Source: Burkholderiales bacterium (GTDB taxonomy: Bacteria; Pseudomonadota; Gammaproteobacteria; Burkholderiales; Burkholderiaceae_C). From it: a stretch of 45,943 bases of DNA. The stretch is taken from contig JAIXKR010000075.1 in assembly GCA_026932235.1 (NCBI GenBank), forward strand, positions 1 through 45,943. The letters run 5' to 3'. Positions 1 through 7,597 of this stretch are shown one piece after another. The notes under the pieces are model-generated. The model was not told where the DNA came from. It ran no database searches and worked only from the letters and a program-made list of their open reading frames with translations. The position numbers and the translations under genes were made by a program. Each line of letters begins with the position of its first letter. The first letter of the stretch is position 1.

Positions 1-2
1 GG

Positions 3-374
3 CCGGCCGAGCGCGCGTACCTGATGCACTACGCGTGGAAAATCGCCAAGCAGAATCTGGATGCCAGCAAGGTCCCAGCCATGCCCGGCGTGGATATCCA
101 ATGGCAACACGCCACGCCCGCTGCCTCCAAGCTGGCGGCCAGCCAGATGGTGGCCGACTACGGCATCGTCTACGCGCCGGTATTGACGAGCCGACACTCT
201 CAGAGGCGTGCAATCGACATGACCATCAGCAACTACAGCGGCAAGACTTTTACCGGTGCCGACGGCAAGGCCACGGTCGTGAAGACGGCGGCCGACCTGC
301 ATGCGCTCGGGAGGGGATTCGGGGTCCACAAGCTGGCGTCCGACCCGCCGCACTGGTCCGATGATGGCCACTGA
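3..374 (+). CDS. Peptidase M15-like protein, C-terminal part (5' end outside window)
   Basis: The reading frame is open to the left edge, so the gene starts upstream; only about 123 C-terminal residues are visible. The segment TSRHSQRRAIDM has the SRH-x(5)-AID look of the first zinc-binding motif of M15/VanY-type D-Ala-D-Ala peptidases, and the terminal SDPPHWSDDGH could supply the last His ligand of such a site. This makes a peptidoglycan hydrolase or a related endolysin-type enzyme plausible, but the N-terminal half needed to settle it is missing. Its stop codon overlaps the start of the next gene (ATGATGGCCACTGA), so the two are probably co-transcribed. Confidence 0.6.
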   Translation, partial: PAERAYLMHYAWKIAKQNLDASKVPAMPGVDIQWQHATPAASKLAASQMVADYGIVYAPVLTSRHSQRRAIDMTISNYSGKTFTGADGKATVVKTAADLHALGRGFGVHKLASDPPHWSDDGH

Positions 375-1038
375 CCATCGACCGCGTCGGCATCGTGCGC
401 CAACAGCCGCGCGGGTCCGGCTCGCCCTGCTCGGCGTGCTGCCGCTGGCACTCGCGTCGGCGCTTGCAGCACCCGCGGCTTCGACGGCAAGTCTGCCGGG
501 CCTGGGCATCGTCGACGCGCGTACGCCACAGGTGCGGGTCCGGGTGGACGCGGTTCCGGCCTCGGGACTGGTGCCCTATCTGCGCCTGAGCGACCCCGAC
601 GCGCACCGCGTCGAATGCTGTCTGCGCGTGCTGCCCGACGCGCAAGGTGGCAGGCAGGCGGATGCACCGAGCGATACGCTGGCCGGCAGTCTCCTGCGCT
701 ACGACACGGGGACGGCAGGTGCCGATGCGGCGCCCGTGCCGACGCGCCCTGCACAACGGCTCTCGGCGGCCGAGGACAGCCCTTTCATCGGCCTCGTGCT
801 GCCGCCCGCCGCCGGTGCGCGCGTGCTGGCGCGCAGCGCGCACGAACTGCGCCTGCAGTGGTTCGACACCCTGCGCGCCAGGCCCGTGCGCGCGCTCGTG
901 CAGCACTGCCTCTCCAGCGAGGGCCTGCACATCTGGTGGCAGCGCACCGCGCCCACGCCGTCCCGACGCGTGCATCACTACCTGCCGCTGGGCCAGGAAG
1001 TCGAAGCCGATTGCCCTCGCGGCTGGCTGCAGCGCTAA
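361..1038 (+). CDS. Hypothetical exported protein
   Basis: A 225-residue protein not recognised as any family. The N-terminus has basic residues followed by a hydrophobic stretch (LALLGVLPLALASALA) ending in small residues, consistent with a Sec signal peptide. The mature part holds a CC pair (VECCLRVL), two further cysteines (VQHCL and EADCP) and aromatic residues (IWWQ). The start at 361 overlaps the preceding stop; a second ATG at 364 is equally possible. Codon use resembles the neighbours. The overlap with the M15-like gene suggests a shared transcript and perhaps an envelope role, but no function can be assigned. Confidence 0.6.
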   Translation: MMATDHRPRRHRAPTAARVRLALLGVLPLALASALAAPAASTASLPGLGIVDARTPQVRVRVDAVPASGLVPYLRLSDPDAHRVECCLRVLPDAQGGRQADAPSDTLAGSLLRYDTGTAGADAAPVPTRPAQRLSAAEDSPFIGLVLPPAAGARVLARSAHELRLQWFDTLRARPVRALVQHCLSSEGLHIWWQRTAPTPSRRVHHYLPLGQEVEADCPRGWLQR

Positions 1039-1122
1039 GCCGCAAGCCCGGTCGCCTGCCGACGCGAGGCGGCGTGCCTTCGTGCCTTCGTGCCCCGTCC
1101 GCTGCGGTCATCGGCGCCCACG

Positions 1123-1161
1123 CTGAACGGCAGCTAAACGTCGCGTTCAGGCCCGGTTCAG
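1123..1161. promoter_or_regulatory. Candidate response-regulator operator upstream of cytochrome b561 gene
   Basis: CTGAA-N6-CTAAA (1123-1138), a 7-bp spacer, then TTCAG-N6-TTCAG (1146-1161). Each half is a direct repeat with 11-bp period, and the halves are inverted. Direct repeats of about one helical turn are typical of OmpR/PhoB-family response-regulator sites. The same architecture occurs at 4206-4244. It lies 83 bp upstream of the b561 start. Confidence 0.65.
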
Positions 1162-1244
1162 GCGCACAAGGCCACAGTGCGCGGCAGCCGCAAGGGCTCC
1201 CCGCGTCGGGGAGGCCGGGCAGCAAGCACAGACCGGAACGCACG

Positions 1245-1835
1245 ATGAACACCCTTCTCCAGGACCGCCGCACCTTCTTCCACCCGCTCTCGATCGCCAC
1301 GCACTGGGCCACGCTCGTGCTGCTGGCGGCCGTCTACGCGCTGATCGAGTTCAAGGGCATCTTCCCCAAGGGCAGCGATGCACGTGAGGCCATGAAGCAC
1401 TGGCACTTCGTGCTCGGCCTGTCGGTCTTCGGCCTGGTCGCGCTGCGCCTGCTGCTGCGCGCGGCCCTGCCCACGCCGCCCATCGTGCCGGCGCCGCCGC
1501 TCTGGCAGCAGCGCCTGGCGACGACCATGCACCGCGTCCTCTACGTCTTCCTGATCGCCATGCCGCTGCTGGGCTGGCTCACGCTCAGCGCCAAGGGCCG
1601 GCCCATTCCCCTCTTCGGCTGGGAGCTGCCCGCGCTGCTGGCCGGCGACCGGGAACTGGCGCGCCGTCTCGAGGACCTCCACGAGGCGCTGGGCACGATC
1701 GGCTACGCGCTCATCGGCGTGCACGCCGCGGCCGCGCTCTTTCACCACCACGTCATGCGCGACAACACGCTCGTGCTGATGCTGCCCTGGGCCGAACGCT
1801 GGGCGCGCAAGCCCGCGTCCACGGCCGAGCGCTGA
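1245..1835 (+). CDS. Cytochrome b561
   Basis: A 196-residue inner-membrane protein of the bacterial cytochrome b561 family (di-heme, four transmembrane helices), which passes electrons between quinol and periplasmic or inner-membrane partners. Visible features are the first helix with IATHWATLVLLAAVYALIE, the second with HWHFVLGLSVFGLVALRLLLR, the third with MHRVLYVFLIAMPLLGWL, and the last with HEALGTIGYALIGVHAAAALFHHHV. The conserved His residues in these helices are expected heme ligands. The start MNTLLQDRR fits the usual family N-terminus. It is followed 75 bp later by a PepSY protein, a common pairing, and preceded by a candidate two-component operator. A quinol:oxidoreductase role in a metal or redox-stress response is inferred. 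Confidence 0.92.
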   Translation: MNTLLQDRRTFFHPLSIATHWATLVLLAAVYALIEFKGIFPKGSDAREAMKHWHFVLGLSVFGLVALRLLLRAALPTPPIVPAPPLWQQRLATTMHRVLYVFLIAMPLLGWLTLSAKGRPIPLFGWELPALLAGDRELARRLEDLHEALGTIGYALIGVHAAAALFHHHVMRDNTLVLMLPWAERWARKPASTAER

Positions 1836-1863
1836 AGCCACGCGCACGCAACGACGCGCACCG

Positions 1864-1896
1864 CCGCAAACCGCAAACCGCAAACCGCAAACCGCC
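1864..1896 (+). repeat. Tandem repeat of CCGCAAA (four copies plus partial)
   Basis: Four exact copies of CCGCAAA (1864-1891) and a partial CCGCC lie 14-47 bp upstream of the PepSY start, between the b561 and PepSY genes. A simple 7-bp repeat here could vary by slipped-strand mispairing and change spacing before the ribosome site at about 1898-1905 (AAGGAGAG). Confidence 0.9.
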
Positions 1897-1910
1897 AAGG
1901 AGAGCTGAGC

Positions 1911-2228
1911 ATGAACACCCCGCGACGCTTCGCCAAGCCCTTCGTCCGCCGCTTCGCGCTGCCCCTGATCCTGACGCTGGCCGCCGCGCCGACGCTGGCC
2001 GCAGACGACTGCGCCGTCCCCCTCGCGCAGTGGCAGCCGCGCGAGGCGGTGCGGCAGAAGGCCGCAGCGCAGGGCTGGAAGCTGGAGCGGCTGAAGGTCG
2101 ACGACGGCTGCTACGACGTGCGCGGCCGCGACGAGACGGGGCGCGCCTTCAAGGCCAAGCTCGATCCGCATACGCTCGAGATCGTGAAGATGAAGTGGCG
2201 CCAGCGCGAGCGCAGAGCAAGACGGTGA
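1911..2228 (+). CDS. Exported PepSY-domain protein
   Basis: A 105-residue protein with a Sec signal peptide (FALPLILTLAAAPTLAADD, cleavage likely after ALA) and one PepSY-type domain: QPREAVRQKAAAQGWKLERL followed by DDGCYDVRGRDETGR and KLDPHTLEIVKM. PepSY domains are small periplasmic modules often next to cytochrome b561, ferric-reductase-like proteins or two-component sensors. A good Shine-Dalgarno sequence (AAGGAGAG) precedes the ATG. With the b561 gene it forms a likely two-gene operon under the operator at 1123-1161. The downstream DNA holds decayed redox genes, suggesting the operon was once longer. Confidence 0.85.
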   Translation: MNTPRRFAKPFVRRFALPLILTLAAAPTLAADDCAVPLAQWQPREAVRQKAAAQGWKLERLKVDDGCYDVRGRDETGRAFKAKLDPHTLEIVKMKWRQRERRARR

Positions 2229-2353
2229 CGATCTCGACCACGCTCGAACCCTACGGCAGCGACGGCGCCAGCGTCGGCCAGGGCCGCACGCTGAAGGTGA
2301 GTGTCGAGCTAGCCGACGCGCTCATCGACGCCGGCTACGAGATCCGCATCGAC
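2225..2353 (+). pseudogene. Short unidentified coding remnant starting at a GTG
   Basis: A GTG overlapping the PepSY stop (GTGA) opens a frame whose first 43 codons look like real protein: TISTTLEPYGSDGASVGQGR, then a regular stretch ending LADALIDAGYEIRID. Immediately after, the sensible reading moves to a different frame that reads as a flavoprotein. I do not recognise the family. I infer the 5' end of a gene truncated by a deletion that joined it to the next remnant; it could also be a very short translated ORF. Confidence 0.35.
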
Positions 2354-3293
2354 GCCGCAGGCCTTCGCGCGCTGGGGCCAGGCGCTCGCACAAGCGCTCG
2401 GTCAGCCGCTGGCCATCATGCATCGACCCAGGCTGCCGCAGCTGAGCGAGCTGCAGCTCTTCGAGCGCAGGGACTATCCCCTGGCCGGCAGACCCGAAGG
2501 CGAACAGCCTGCCGTCATCCTGCGCTTTACCCTGCCCGCACGGAGCACCTGGGCGGGCCTGCGCGGCAGCGGGCTCGGCAACTTCGTCGCCGGCGACCTG
2601 CCGGGCGTGACGGCGCCACAGGCGAGCGCGCCGCGCCACTACTCGCTGGCCTCCGGGTGGCGCGACGGCTTCGTCGAGATCTGCATGCGCCGCATCCCCG
2701 GCGGCCTGTGCTCGGGCCATCTGCACGCCTTGCAGCCCGGCGATCGCATCCAGGCCTTCGTGCGCGGCAATACCGGCCGGCGGCCGATGCACCTCTACTT
2801 CGGCGCTCGCAATCCGCGCCACGATTTCTACTTCGCCACCGAGCTCGGACGCTGGCAGCAGGACCATCGCCTGACCAGCCTGCGGACGGCGCTCTCGCCC
2901 GTGGCCCAAGGCGGCGGCCAGCCCTGGGCGGTGGCGCTGGAAAGCCCCGAGCCCGGCCGCCGTGCGGCGCATGGCGTGATCGAACTGCAGGACCTGACGG
3001 TGGCCACCTCGGGCGATTACCGGCGCTTCGTCGAGGTCGGTGGCGTGCGCGTGACCCACACCATGGACAGCCGGCGCGGCGGCCCGCTGCGCAACGAGGT
3101 GGCCTCGGTCACCGTGCTCGCGCCCGACGCCATGGGCGCCGACGCCTGGGCGACCGCGCTGCTGGTCGCCGGTCCCGGCGAGGGGCTGGTGCTGGCGCAG
3201 CGCGCCGGTCTGGAGGCGCTGTTCCTGCTGCGCCGCCAGGCGCGTTGGATCGAACCGGGCCTGGGGCGCTTTGCCACGCCCCTCCGCGTCTGA
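2352..3293 (+). pseudogene. Mosaic remnant: CysJ-like flavoprotein fused to ApbE C-terminal part
   Basis: One open frame carries pieces of two redox proteins. The first part (from about AFARWGQALAQALG at 2361 to about 2910) matches the FAD/NADPH half of sulfite-reductase-type flavoproteins: RHYSLASG for FAD binding, GGLCSGHLHALQPGDRI, HLYFGARNPRHDF and ELGRWQQD. The NADPH-site segment with GxGTGIAP that should sit between FVRGN and RPMHLYFGARNP is absent, so about 30 residues appear deleted. The second part, from PWAVALESPEP on, matches the C-terminus of FAD:protein FMN transferase (ApbE): TVATSGDYRRF, VTHTMDSRRGGP and DAWATALLVAG. Neither enzyme could be functional as drawn. An ATG at 2418 would give 291 residues, but upstream codons also match the flavoprotein. 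Confidence is high for the two homologies and moderate for calling it dead. Confidence 0.75.
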
Positions 3294-3356
3294 ACGCAGC
3301 CGCGCTCGACACCTCTCGCCGGAATCCGGTGCTGTGCCTGGCCGCACGCATGCCGT

Positions 3357-3752
3357 TCAGGCCGGCGCCAGCGGCATCGGCGGCATCGGCGGCAGCGCGG
3401 CCTCGATCGCGGCGGCGACAGCCAGCAGTGTGCGGTCGCTGCCCGCGGCGCCGTCGAGTGCCAAGCCCACCGGCAGGCCGTCGGCGAGACCCATGGGCAG
3501 CGAGATGCCCGGCAGCCCCGCGCTGCTGCCCGGGTCGGTGTTGCGGATCAGCATGGCGAAGGTCGGGCAGGCGTGGCCGTTGAGGCTGAAGACATCGTCC
3601 TCGCCGATGCGCGGCGCGATGACCGGCGTGGTCGGCAAGAGCAGCGCCGCGAGCTCGTGTGCGGCGAAGGCCTGCGCGTACTGCGCCTGCAGGCGCTGCC
3701 GCGCCGAAGGCGCCCGGCTGTGCGCGATGCACTGCACGGCCAGATCGGCGCT
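3357..3752 (-). pseudogene. Amidase C-terminal fragment (amidase-signature / indoleacetamide-hydrolase type)
   Basis: About 131 codons match the C-terminal third of amidase-signature enzymes: ALLLPTTPVIAPRIGEDDVF, IRNTDPGSSAGLPGISLP and GLPVGLALDGAAGSD. The rest of the enzyme, including the catalytic Lys-Ser-Ser region, is absent. Upstream on the same strand the frame runs antisense to sense through an unrelated small exported protein gene that ends at 3773. This is therefore a 5'-truncated remnant joined to the 3' end of that gene by deletion. No start codon or ribosome site of its own is evident. Confidence 0.8.
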
Positions 3753-3772
3753 GCATGCCTGGCCCTGCGCGC

Positions 3773-4138
3773 TCAGGCACCCACCGACGTGCTCGCGACC
3801 CAGCGCAGACCGTGGCCGCGACTGAGGTAATACTCGCCTTCCGGGCTGATGACGACGGCGCGCTGCGCCGCAGCGTCCGAGAAGTAGCGCCAGCCGGCAC
3901 CGGGCTCGCCGGTGGCCGCGGCGTTCGTCACCGCCTGCATGTCGTCCGCCTTGGCGGCATGCCCACTGCGCTCGTGACGACGGTGCTTGCCGTCGTGCTC
4001 GTGCCGGTATTCGGCCTGGCCGACGGCGGCGGCGGCGTCTGGCGTCGCCGCGGAGCGGGTTTGGGCCCAGATGGGGCCGGCGGCGGCGGCCAGCAGGATC
4101 AGCGTGGCAAGAGAGACGCGTTGACGTTTGGCGTTCAT
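3773..4138 (-). CDS. Small exported protein with His-rich segment
   Basis: A 121-residue protein with a clear Sec signal peptide (basic MNAKRQR, then SLATLILLAAAAGPIWAQ). The mature part has a His/Lys/Arg-rich stretch (YRHEHDGKHRRHERSGH) and a C-terminal aromatic segment (GWRYFSDAAAQRAVVISPEG, then EYYLSRGHGLRWV). The family is not named here, though the second segment looks like a conserved small domain. The candidate operator at 4206-4244 sits 67 bp upstream, matching the one before the b561/PepSY genes, so joint control by one two-component system is likely. The His-rich part might bind metal (inference). The 3' end abuts the amidase remnant, so the last few residues may be altered. Confidence 0.65.
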   Translation of the reverse strand: MNAKRQRVSLATLILLAAAAGPIWAQTRSAATPDAAAAVGQAEYRHEHDGKHRRHERSGHAAKADDMQAVTNAAATGEPGAGWRYFSDAAAQRAVVISPEGEYYLSRGHGLRWVASTSVGA

Positions 4139-4205
4139 GTGGGTGGACTCCCGGGATCGGTGATGCAGTCGCCATCGACTGTGCCGGGAGTGTGCGGTGG
4201 CGGCA

Positions 4206-4244
4206 CTGAACGCAGGCTGAACGCCGTATTCAGCCTGCGTTCAG
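4206..4244. promoter_or_regulatory. Second copy of the composite response-regulator operator
   Basis: CTGAA-N6-CTGAA (4206-4221), 7-bp spacer, TTCAG-N6-TTCAG (4229-4244). The two 16-bp arms are exact reverse complements, which also permits a hairpin, but there is no T-tract as expected of an intrinsic terminator. It lies 67 bp upstream of the small exported protein gene and 30 bp past the mosA stop, and shares element sizes and spacings with 1123-1161. Confidence 0.65.
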
Positions 4245-4274
4245 CTTGCCTCTCGGCTGCCCCCAGGACCGTCG

Positions 4275-5108
4275 TCAGGCGGCATCGACGCCGCTGCGGA
4301 TGAAGGTTCCCACGTGCTCACCGCGCAGCGCGGCGGTCAGGCGTCCCGGCACGAGGCCGTTGATGAGCTGGACCTGCCTGAGGTGCTGCGCGTTGGCCAT
4401 CACCTCCGGCAGCGCGCGGTCCACCGGCAGCGGCCCGGCGTGCGCCGCCAGCTCCGTATGCCGCACGTCGCGCAGGAGCCGGGCACGCGATCCCTCGGGC
4501 CCGTTCGGGTCGTCGGTGTAGATGCCGTCGACGTCCTCGACCAGCGTCAGCCCGGCCGCGCCCAGTGCGTCGGCGATGAGGAAGGCACCGACGTCGGCGC
4601 GGTGCATCGGGATGCGCGCGTGCGGGAACTCGTGGTGGTGGTAGGGCGGGAATGCGCTGCCGACGACGGCGCGCGCGGCCGAGAGGTGGATCGCGAGCTG
4701 ATTGGCGATGGTCGGATGCTCGACGTAGGACACGCCCTCCAGCGCCAGCAGCGCGGCCAGGATGTGGCCGTTCTGGCCCGCTTCACTGGCGGCCAGCGGC
4801 GCCAGCGAGCCCGCCGGCAGGCCGAGGTCGAGGCCGACGCCGTAGAGGTGCCGCGCACGGATGCCCGCACCCGTGAGGATCAGCAGGCGGTGCTCGGGCA
4901 GCAGCCGGCGCAGTTCCTCCACGACGGGCACGATGGCGTCGCGGCCGCGGTCCATGATCGAGCGCCCGCCGATCTTCACCACCTGCAGCCAGGGCAGCAG
5001 GCGCATCGGATGCCCTCCGGCCACGGGCCGGGTGAGCGAGCCGTCGAGCAGGGTCTGGCGGGCCAGCGGCGAGGCGACGTGCTTGATGTTGCCGGACGTG
5101 CGGGTCAT
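4275..5108 (-). CDS. mosA: Molybdenum storage protein, alpha subunit
   Basis: A 277-residue member of the amino acid/UMP kinase fold, matching the alpha subunit of the Azotobacter vinelandii molybdenum storage protein (276 residues). That alpha3beta3 cage packs polyoxomolybdate clusters using ATP. Family hallmarks are [13 protein letters not shown] at the N-terminus, [15 protein letters not shown] (nucleotide loop), [36 protein letters not shown] (His cluster in the Mo-binding region), [13 protein letters not shown] and [18 protein letters not shown]. The start MTRTSGN at 5108 is preferred over an upstream in-frame ATG because a GAGGAG ribosome site lies 9 nt before it. It is the second gene of mosBA, 13 bp after mosB, indicating coupled synthesis of equal subunits. 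Confidence 0.93.
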   Translation of the reverse strand: MTRTSGNIKHVASPLARQTLLDGSLTRPVAGGHPMRLLPWLQVVKIGGRSIMDRGRDAIVPVVEELRRLLPEHRLLILTGAGIRARHLYGVGLDLGLPAGSLAPLAASEAGQNGHILAALLALEGVSYVEHPTIANQLAIHLSAARAVVGSAFPPYHHHEFPHARIPMHRADVGAFLIADALGAAGLTLVEDVDGIYTDDPNGPEGSRARLLRDVRHTELAAHAGPLPVDRALPEVMANAQHLRQVQLINGLVPGRLTAALRGEHVGTFIRSGVDAA

Positions 5109-5117
5109 GACCAGGCG

Positions 5118-5123
5118 CTCCTC
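5118..5123 (-). promoter_or_regulatory. Ribosome binding site of mosA overlapping the mosB stop
   Basis: On the minus strand GAGGAG overlaps the mosB TGA and is 9 nt before the mosA ATG. It decides the mosA start at 5108 and suggests translational coupling between the subunits. Confidence 0.75.
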
Positions 5124-5934
5124 AGTCGGCGGAAATGAGCGTTCCCACATGCTCGCCGGCGAGCGCGCGCGTGAGGTTTCCCGGCACCAGGCCGTTGATC
5201 ACCTGGACCTGGCGCACGTGCCGCGCCGCGGCCATGAGATCGAGCACCGGAAACTCGAGGATCGAGTCCTGCAGGCCCTTTGCCTTCATCTCGGCCACCG
5301 TGATGCGGGGAATGAAGTTCGGCTTCGTCGTCGTCTTGGGATTGGCGTCGTAGAGGCCGTCCTCGTCCTTCACGTAGATCATCGCCTTGCAGCCGAAATG
5401 CTCGGCAACGAGGAAGCAGCCCGCATCGGTGCGATAAGGCGGGATCACGCCTTCGGCCGGTGGGCGGATCCACAGGCCGTAGGGCGGCATGCCGCTGAAG
5501 ACGACGCCATGCACTTGCGCCAGGAAGAGCGGCACCGCCGACAGACCGGCGCGGTCGACCGCGGAGATGCCATGCCGCGCCAGCAACTGGCCCAGCATGG
5601 CCGCGTTCTGGTCCGCCACCGAGGCGCCCAGTTGCGACAGCAGGCCCGCCGGCAGGCCGAGCCCGGCGGCGATCGAGTACAGGTGCCGGGCCCGCGTTCC
5701 CGCGCCCGTGCCGATGAGCAGCGGCTGGTGCTTGCGCGCCGCCACGATCTCATCGACCAGCGGATGGACGGCGGCGCGCCCGCGGTCGATCACGCTCTGC
5801 CCGCCGATCTTGATGACGACGGCATCGGGCAGGATGCGGAAATCCGGGGCGGTCTCGGCAGCGGCCTGCAGTTGCGCGTCCGACAGCGGTCGCTGCATGA
5901 GCAACGCTTCGAGTTCGGTCGTGGGCGTGGACAT
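5122..5934 (-). CDS. mosB: Molybdenum storage protein, beta subunit
   Basis: A 270-residue protein, the same length as the A. vinelandii MoSto beta subunit and very similar throughout as I remember it. Hallmarks are [40 protein letters not shown] (phosphate loop), [73 protein letters not shown] and [19 protein letters not shown]. It partners with the alpha subunit encoded just downstream. A possible -10 element (TATGCT, complement of 5968-5973) lies 34 bp upstream in the short gap shared with the divergent ModE-like regulator, so control by that regulator is a natural inference. Confidence 0.94.
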   Translation of the reverse strand: MSTPTTELEALLMQRPLSDAQLQAAAETAPDFRILPDAVVIKIGGQSVIDRGRAAVHPLVDEIVAARKHQPLLIGTGAGTRARHLYSIAAGLGLPAGLLSQLGASVADQNAAMLGQLLARHGISAVDRAGLSAVPLFLAQVHGVVFSGMPPYGLWIRPPAEGVIPPYRTDAGCFLVAEHFGCKAMIYVKDEDGLYDANPKTTTKPNFIPRITVAEMKAKGLQDSILEFPVLDLMAAARHVRQVQVINGLVPGNLTRALAGEHVGTLISAD

Positions 5935-6101
5935 GGAGGGACCCTTTCGGCAAGGCGTTCAGCGCGCAGCATAGCGCCGGCATGCCGGGCATCGCGGCGG
6001 GCATCGCGGGCGCGGAAGCCAGGGGGCTGGCCGGCCCGCGCGCCGCGGACCGTCGGCAGCGGCTATCCTGCGCCTCCTCCGTGACACTCCCCAGCAGCGC
6101 G
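5935..6101. other. Divergent promoter region between mosBA and a ModE-like gene
   Basis: 167 bp with weak -10-like elements on both strands (TATGCT on minus, complement of 5968-5973; TATCCT on plus at about 6064). I see no clear ModE-type CGTTATAT half-site here, unlike the modA/TonB-receptor gap, so the regulator may use a different site. Confidence 0.4.
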
Positions 6102-6533
6102 ATGAGCACCCCGTCCGATTCGCGCGGCCGCCGCCGCGCCGCCGCCGGGACCTCCTCCGGGACCGCTTCCAGTTCCCCGGGCCGGCGGTCGCCGCAGATG
6201 CGCTTTCGCATGCGCATCACCGACGGCGACGTGATCGCCGTCGGCCCCGGCAAGATCGCCCTGCTGGAGGCGATCCGGGAGGCGGGGTCGATCACCGCCG
6301 CGGCCAAGCGGCTGGACATGTCCTACCGGCGGGCGTGGCTGCTGATCGACGAACTGAACCGGTCGCTGCGCACGGCCGCGATCGACTCGTCCAAGGGCGG
6401 GGCGGGGCATGGCGGCAGCGTGCTGACCCCCGCCGGCGAGGAGATCATCGCGCTCTACCGCCGCATCGAGCACACCGCAGCGGCCGCCTGCCGCGAGGAC
6501 ATCCGCAAGCTGATGAACATGCTGGCGCGCTGA
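6102..6533 (+). CDS. ModE-like winged-helix regulator, DNA-binding domain only
   Basis: A 143-residue protein consisting of a Ser/Arg-rich N-terminal tail (about 30 residues) and one ModE-type LysR-like winged helix: GPGKIALLEAIREAGSITAA, AKRLDMSYRRAWLLIDELNR and GHGGSVLTPAGEEIIALYRR. It has no TOBE/Mop domains, so it should not bind molybdate the way E. coli ModE does. Single-domain ModE-like proteins are common beside molybdoenzyme and Mo-transport genes. It is divergent from mosBA and the likely regulator of Mo storage. A start at 6199 (MRFRMRITDG) would trim the odd N-terminal tail and cannot be excluded; upstream in-frame codons from 5982 look non-coding. Confidence 0.85.
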   Translation: MSTPSDSRGRRRAAAGTSSGTASSSPGRRSPQMRFRMRITDGDVIAVGPGKIALLEAIREAGSITAAAKRLDMSYRRAWLLIDELNRSLRTAAIDSSKGGAGHGGSVLTPAGEEIIALYRRIEHTAAAACREDIRKLMNMLAR

Positions 6534-6666
6534 GGGGGCTGCGGCGGGCGCAGTTCAGCCGCGGCGAAGCTGGCCACGCTGGCGCTGCGCAAAGCCAGGA
6601 AGGGGATGGACTGCCGCCGTCAGCGCCGCCGACGCACGCCTCGATCGGCGCCGGCACCGCTTCGGT

Positions 6667-7506
6667 TCAGCTCAGGCAGGCGAGGAGGACGTCGGATGCG
6701 GCCACGAGCGCGGTGACGGCGCGGCCCGGCGCGAGCCCCAGGTGCTCGATCGAGCCCTGCGTCACGGTGGCGACGACGCACAGGCCGGCGCCGGTCTCGA
6801 TCGTCACCTCGGCATTCACCGCGCCGGGGCGCACGGAGCGCACGACGCCGTCGAGCCGATTGCGGGTCGACACCCGGGCGTCGCCCAGGTCGGTGGCCAG
6901 CATCACCGCCGGCGCCTTGACCATCGCGATCACCGGCTGCGTGACGCGCAGGCCCAGTGCGTCGCTGCTCTCGCGCGTCACGATGGCGTTGATGCGGGCG
7001 CCGCCGGGCATCAGCACCTCCACCTCGTCGTTGACGGCGCCGGCGCGGATGGCGCTCACCGTGCCCGCCCACTGGTTGCGCGCGCTGGTCTTCAGGTTCA
7101 CGACTTTCATCAGCGAGAAGGCCTGGTCGAGGTCCAGGCCGTGGGTGGTGAGCAGGCCGACGAAGCGTTCGTGGGCCGCGCTCAGTTGCTCGAAGCGCGC
7201 GACGAGGCGCTGCCCGTGCTCGGTGAGACGCGTCCCGCCGCCGCCGCGGCCGCCGGTCGAGCGCTCGACCAGCGGCGTTCCGGCCGCCTCGTTCATCGCG
7301 TCGATGGCGTCCCAGGCCGTCTTGTAGCTGACGCCGACCGCCCGCGCGCCATGCGTGATCGAGCCCTGGCGGGCGACCGCGCTCAGCAAGGCCATGCGGT
7401 CCGGGCCGCCCAGCGACTGGCCGTCGATCTCCAGCCACAGCGCAGCCTGCAGTTGCATCCCGGACTTGCGGCGTGGCGAAGGCTTGTGCGGTCGGGGTCT
7501 GGACAT
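6667..7506 (-). CDS. modE: Molybdate-responsive regulator ModE, full length
   Basis: A 279-residue protein (E. coli ModE has 262). Residues about 20-125 form the winged helix (GPDRMALLSAVARQGSITHG, ARAVGVSYKTAWDAIDAMNE, GGGGTRLTEHGQRL). Two TOBE/Mop molybdate-binding domains follow: LKTSARNQWAGTVSAIRAGA with VTRESSDALGL, and RVSTRNRLDGVVRSVRPGA with VTQGSIEHLGLAPG. The dimer with bound molybdate normally represses mod genes. The start MSRPRPHKP at 7506 is chosen because codons upstream look non-coding. It sits 91 bp downstream of modC on the same strand, so it is probably in the modABC transcript or has its own promoter. Candidate target sites are in the 9803-9971 gap. Confidence 0.93.
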   Translation of the reverse strand: MSRPRPHKPSPRRKSGMQLQAALWLEIDGQSLGGPDRMALLSAVARQGSITHGARAVGVSYKTAWDAIDAMNEAAGTPLVERSTGGRGGGGTRLTEHGQRLVARFEQLSAAHERFVGLLTTHGLDLDQAFSLMKVVNLKTSARNQWAGTVSAIRAGAVNDEVEVLMPGGARINAIVTRESSDALGLRVTQPVIAMVKAPAVMLATDLGDARVSTRNRLDGVVRSVRPGAVNAEVTIETGAGLCVVATVTQGSIEHLGLAPGRAVTALVAASDVLLACLS

Positions 7507-7597
7507 GCGGCCCCGGCAGCCGCCATCGATGCAGCCGTCGGATGAACCGAGGATAGCGCGCGCGCACCCCCGCGGCCTGGAACAGGGCCGCGCCGGC

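Noticed and set aside
4206-4244. Intrinsic terminator after mosA
   Set aside because: The perfect inverted repeat could fold, but there is no T-run on either strand and the same composite pattern occurs upstream of the b561 gene, which favours an operator.
6534-6666. A gene or terminator between the one-domain ModE gene and modE
   Set aside because: This 133-bp convergent gap has no recognisable coding sequence, hairpin with T-tract or known motif.
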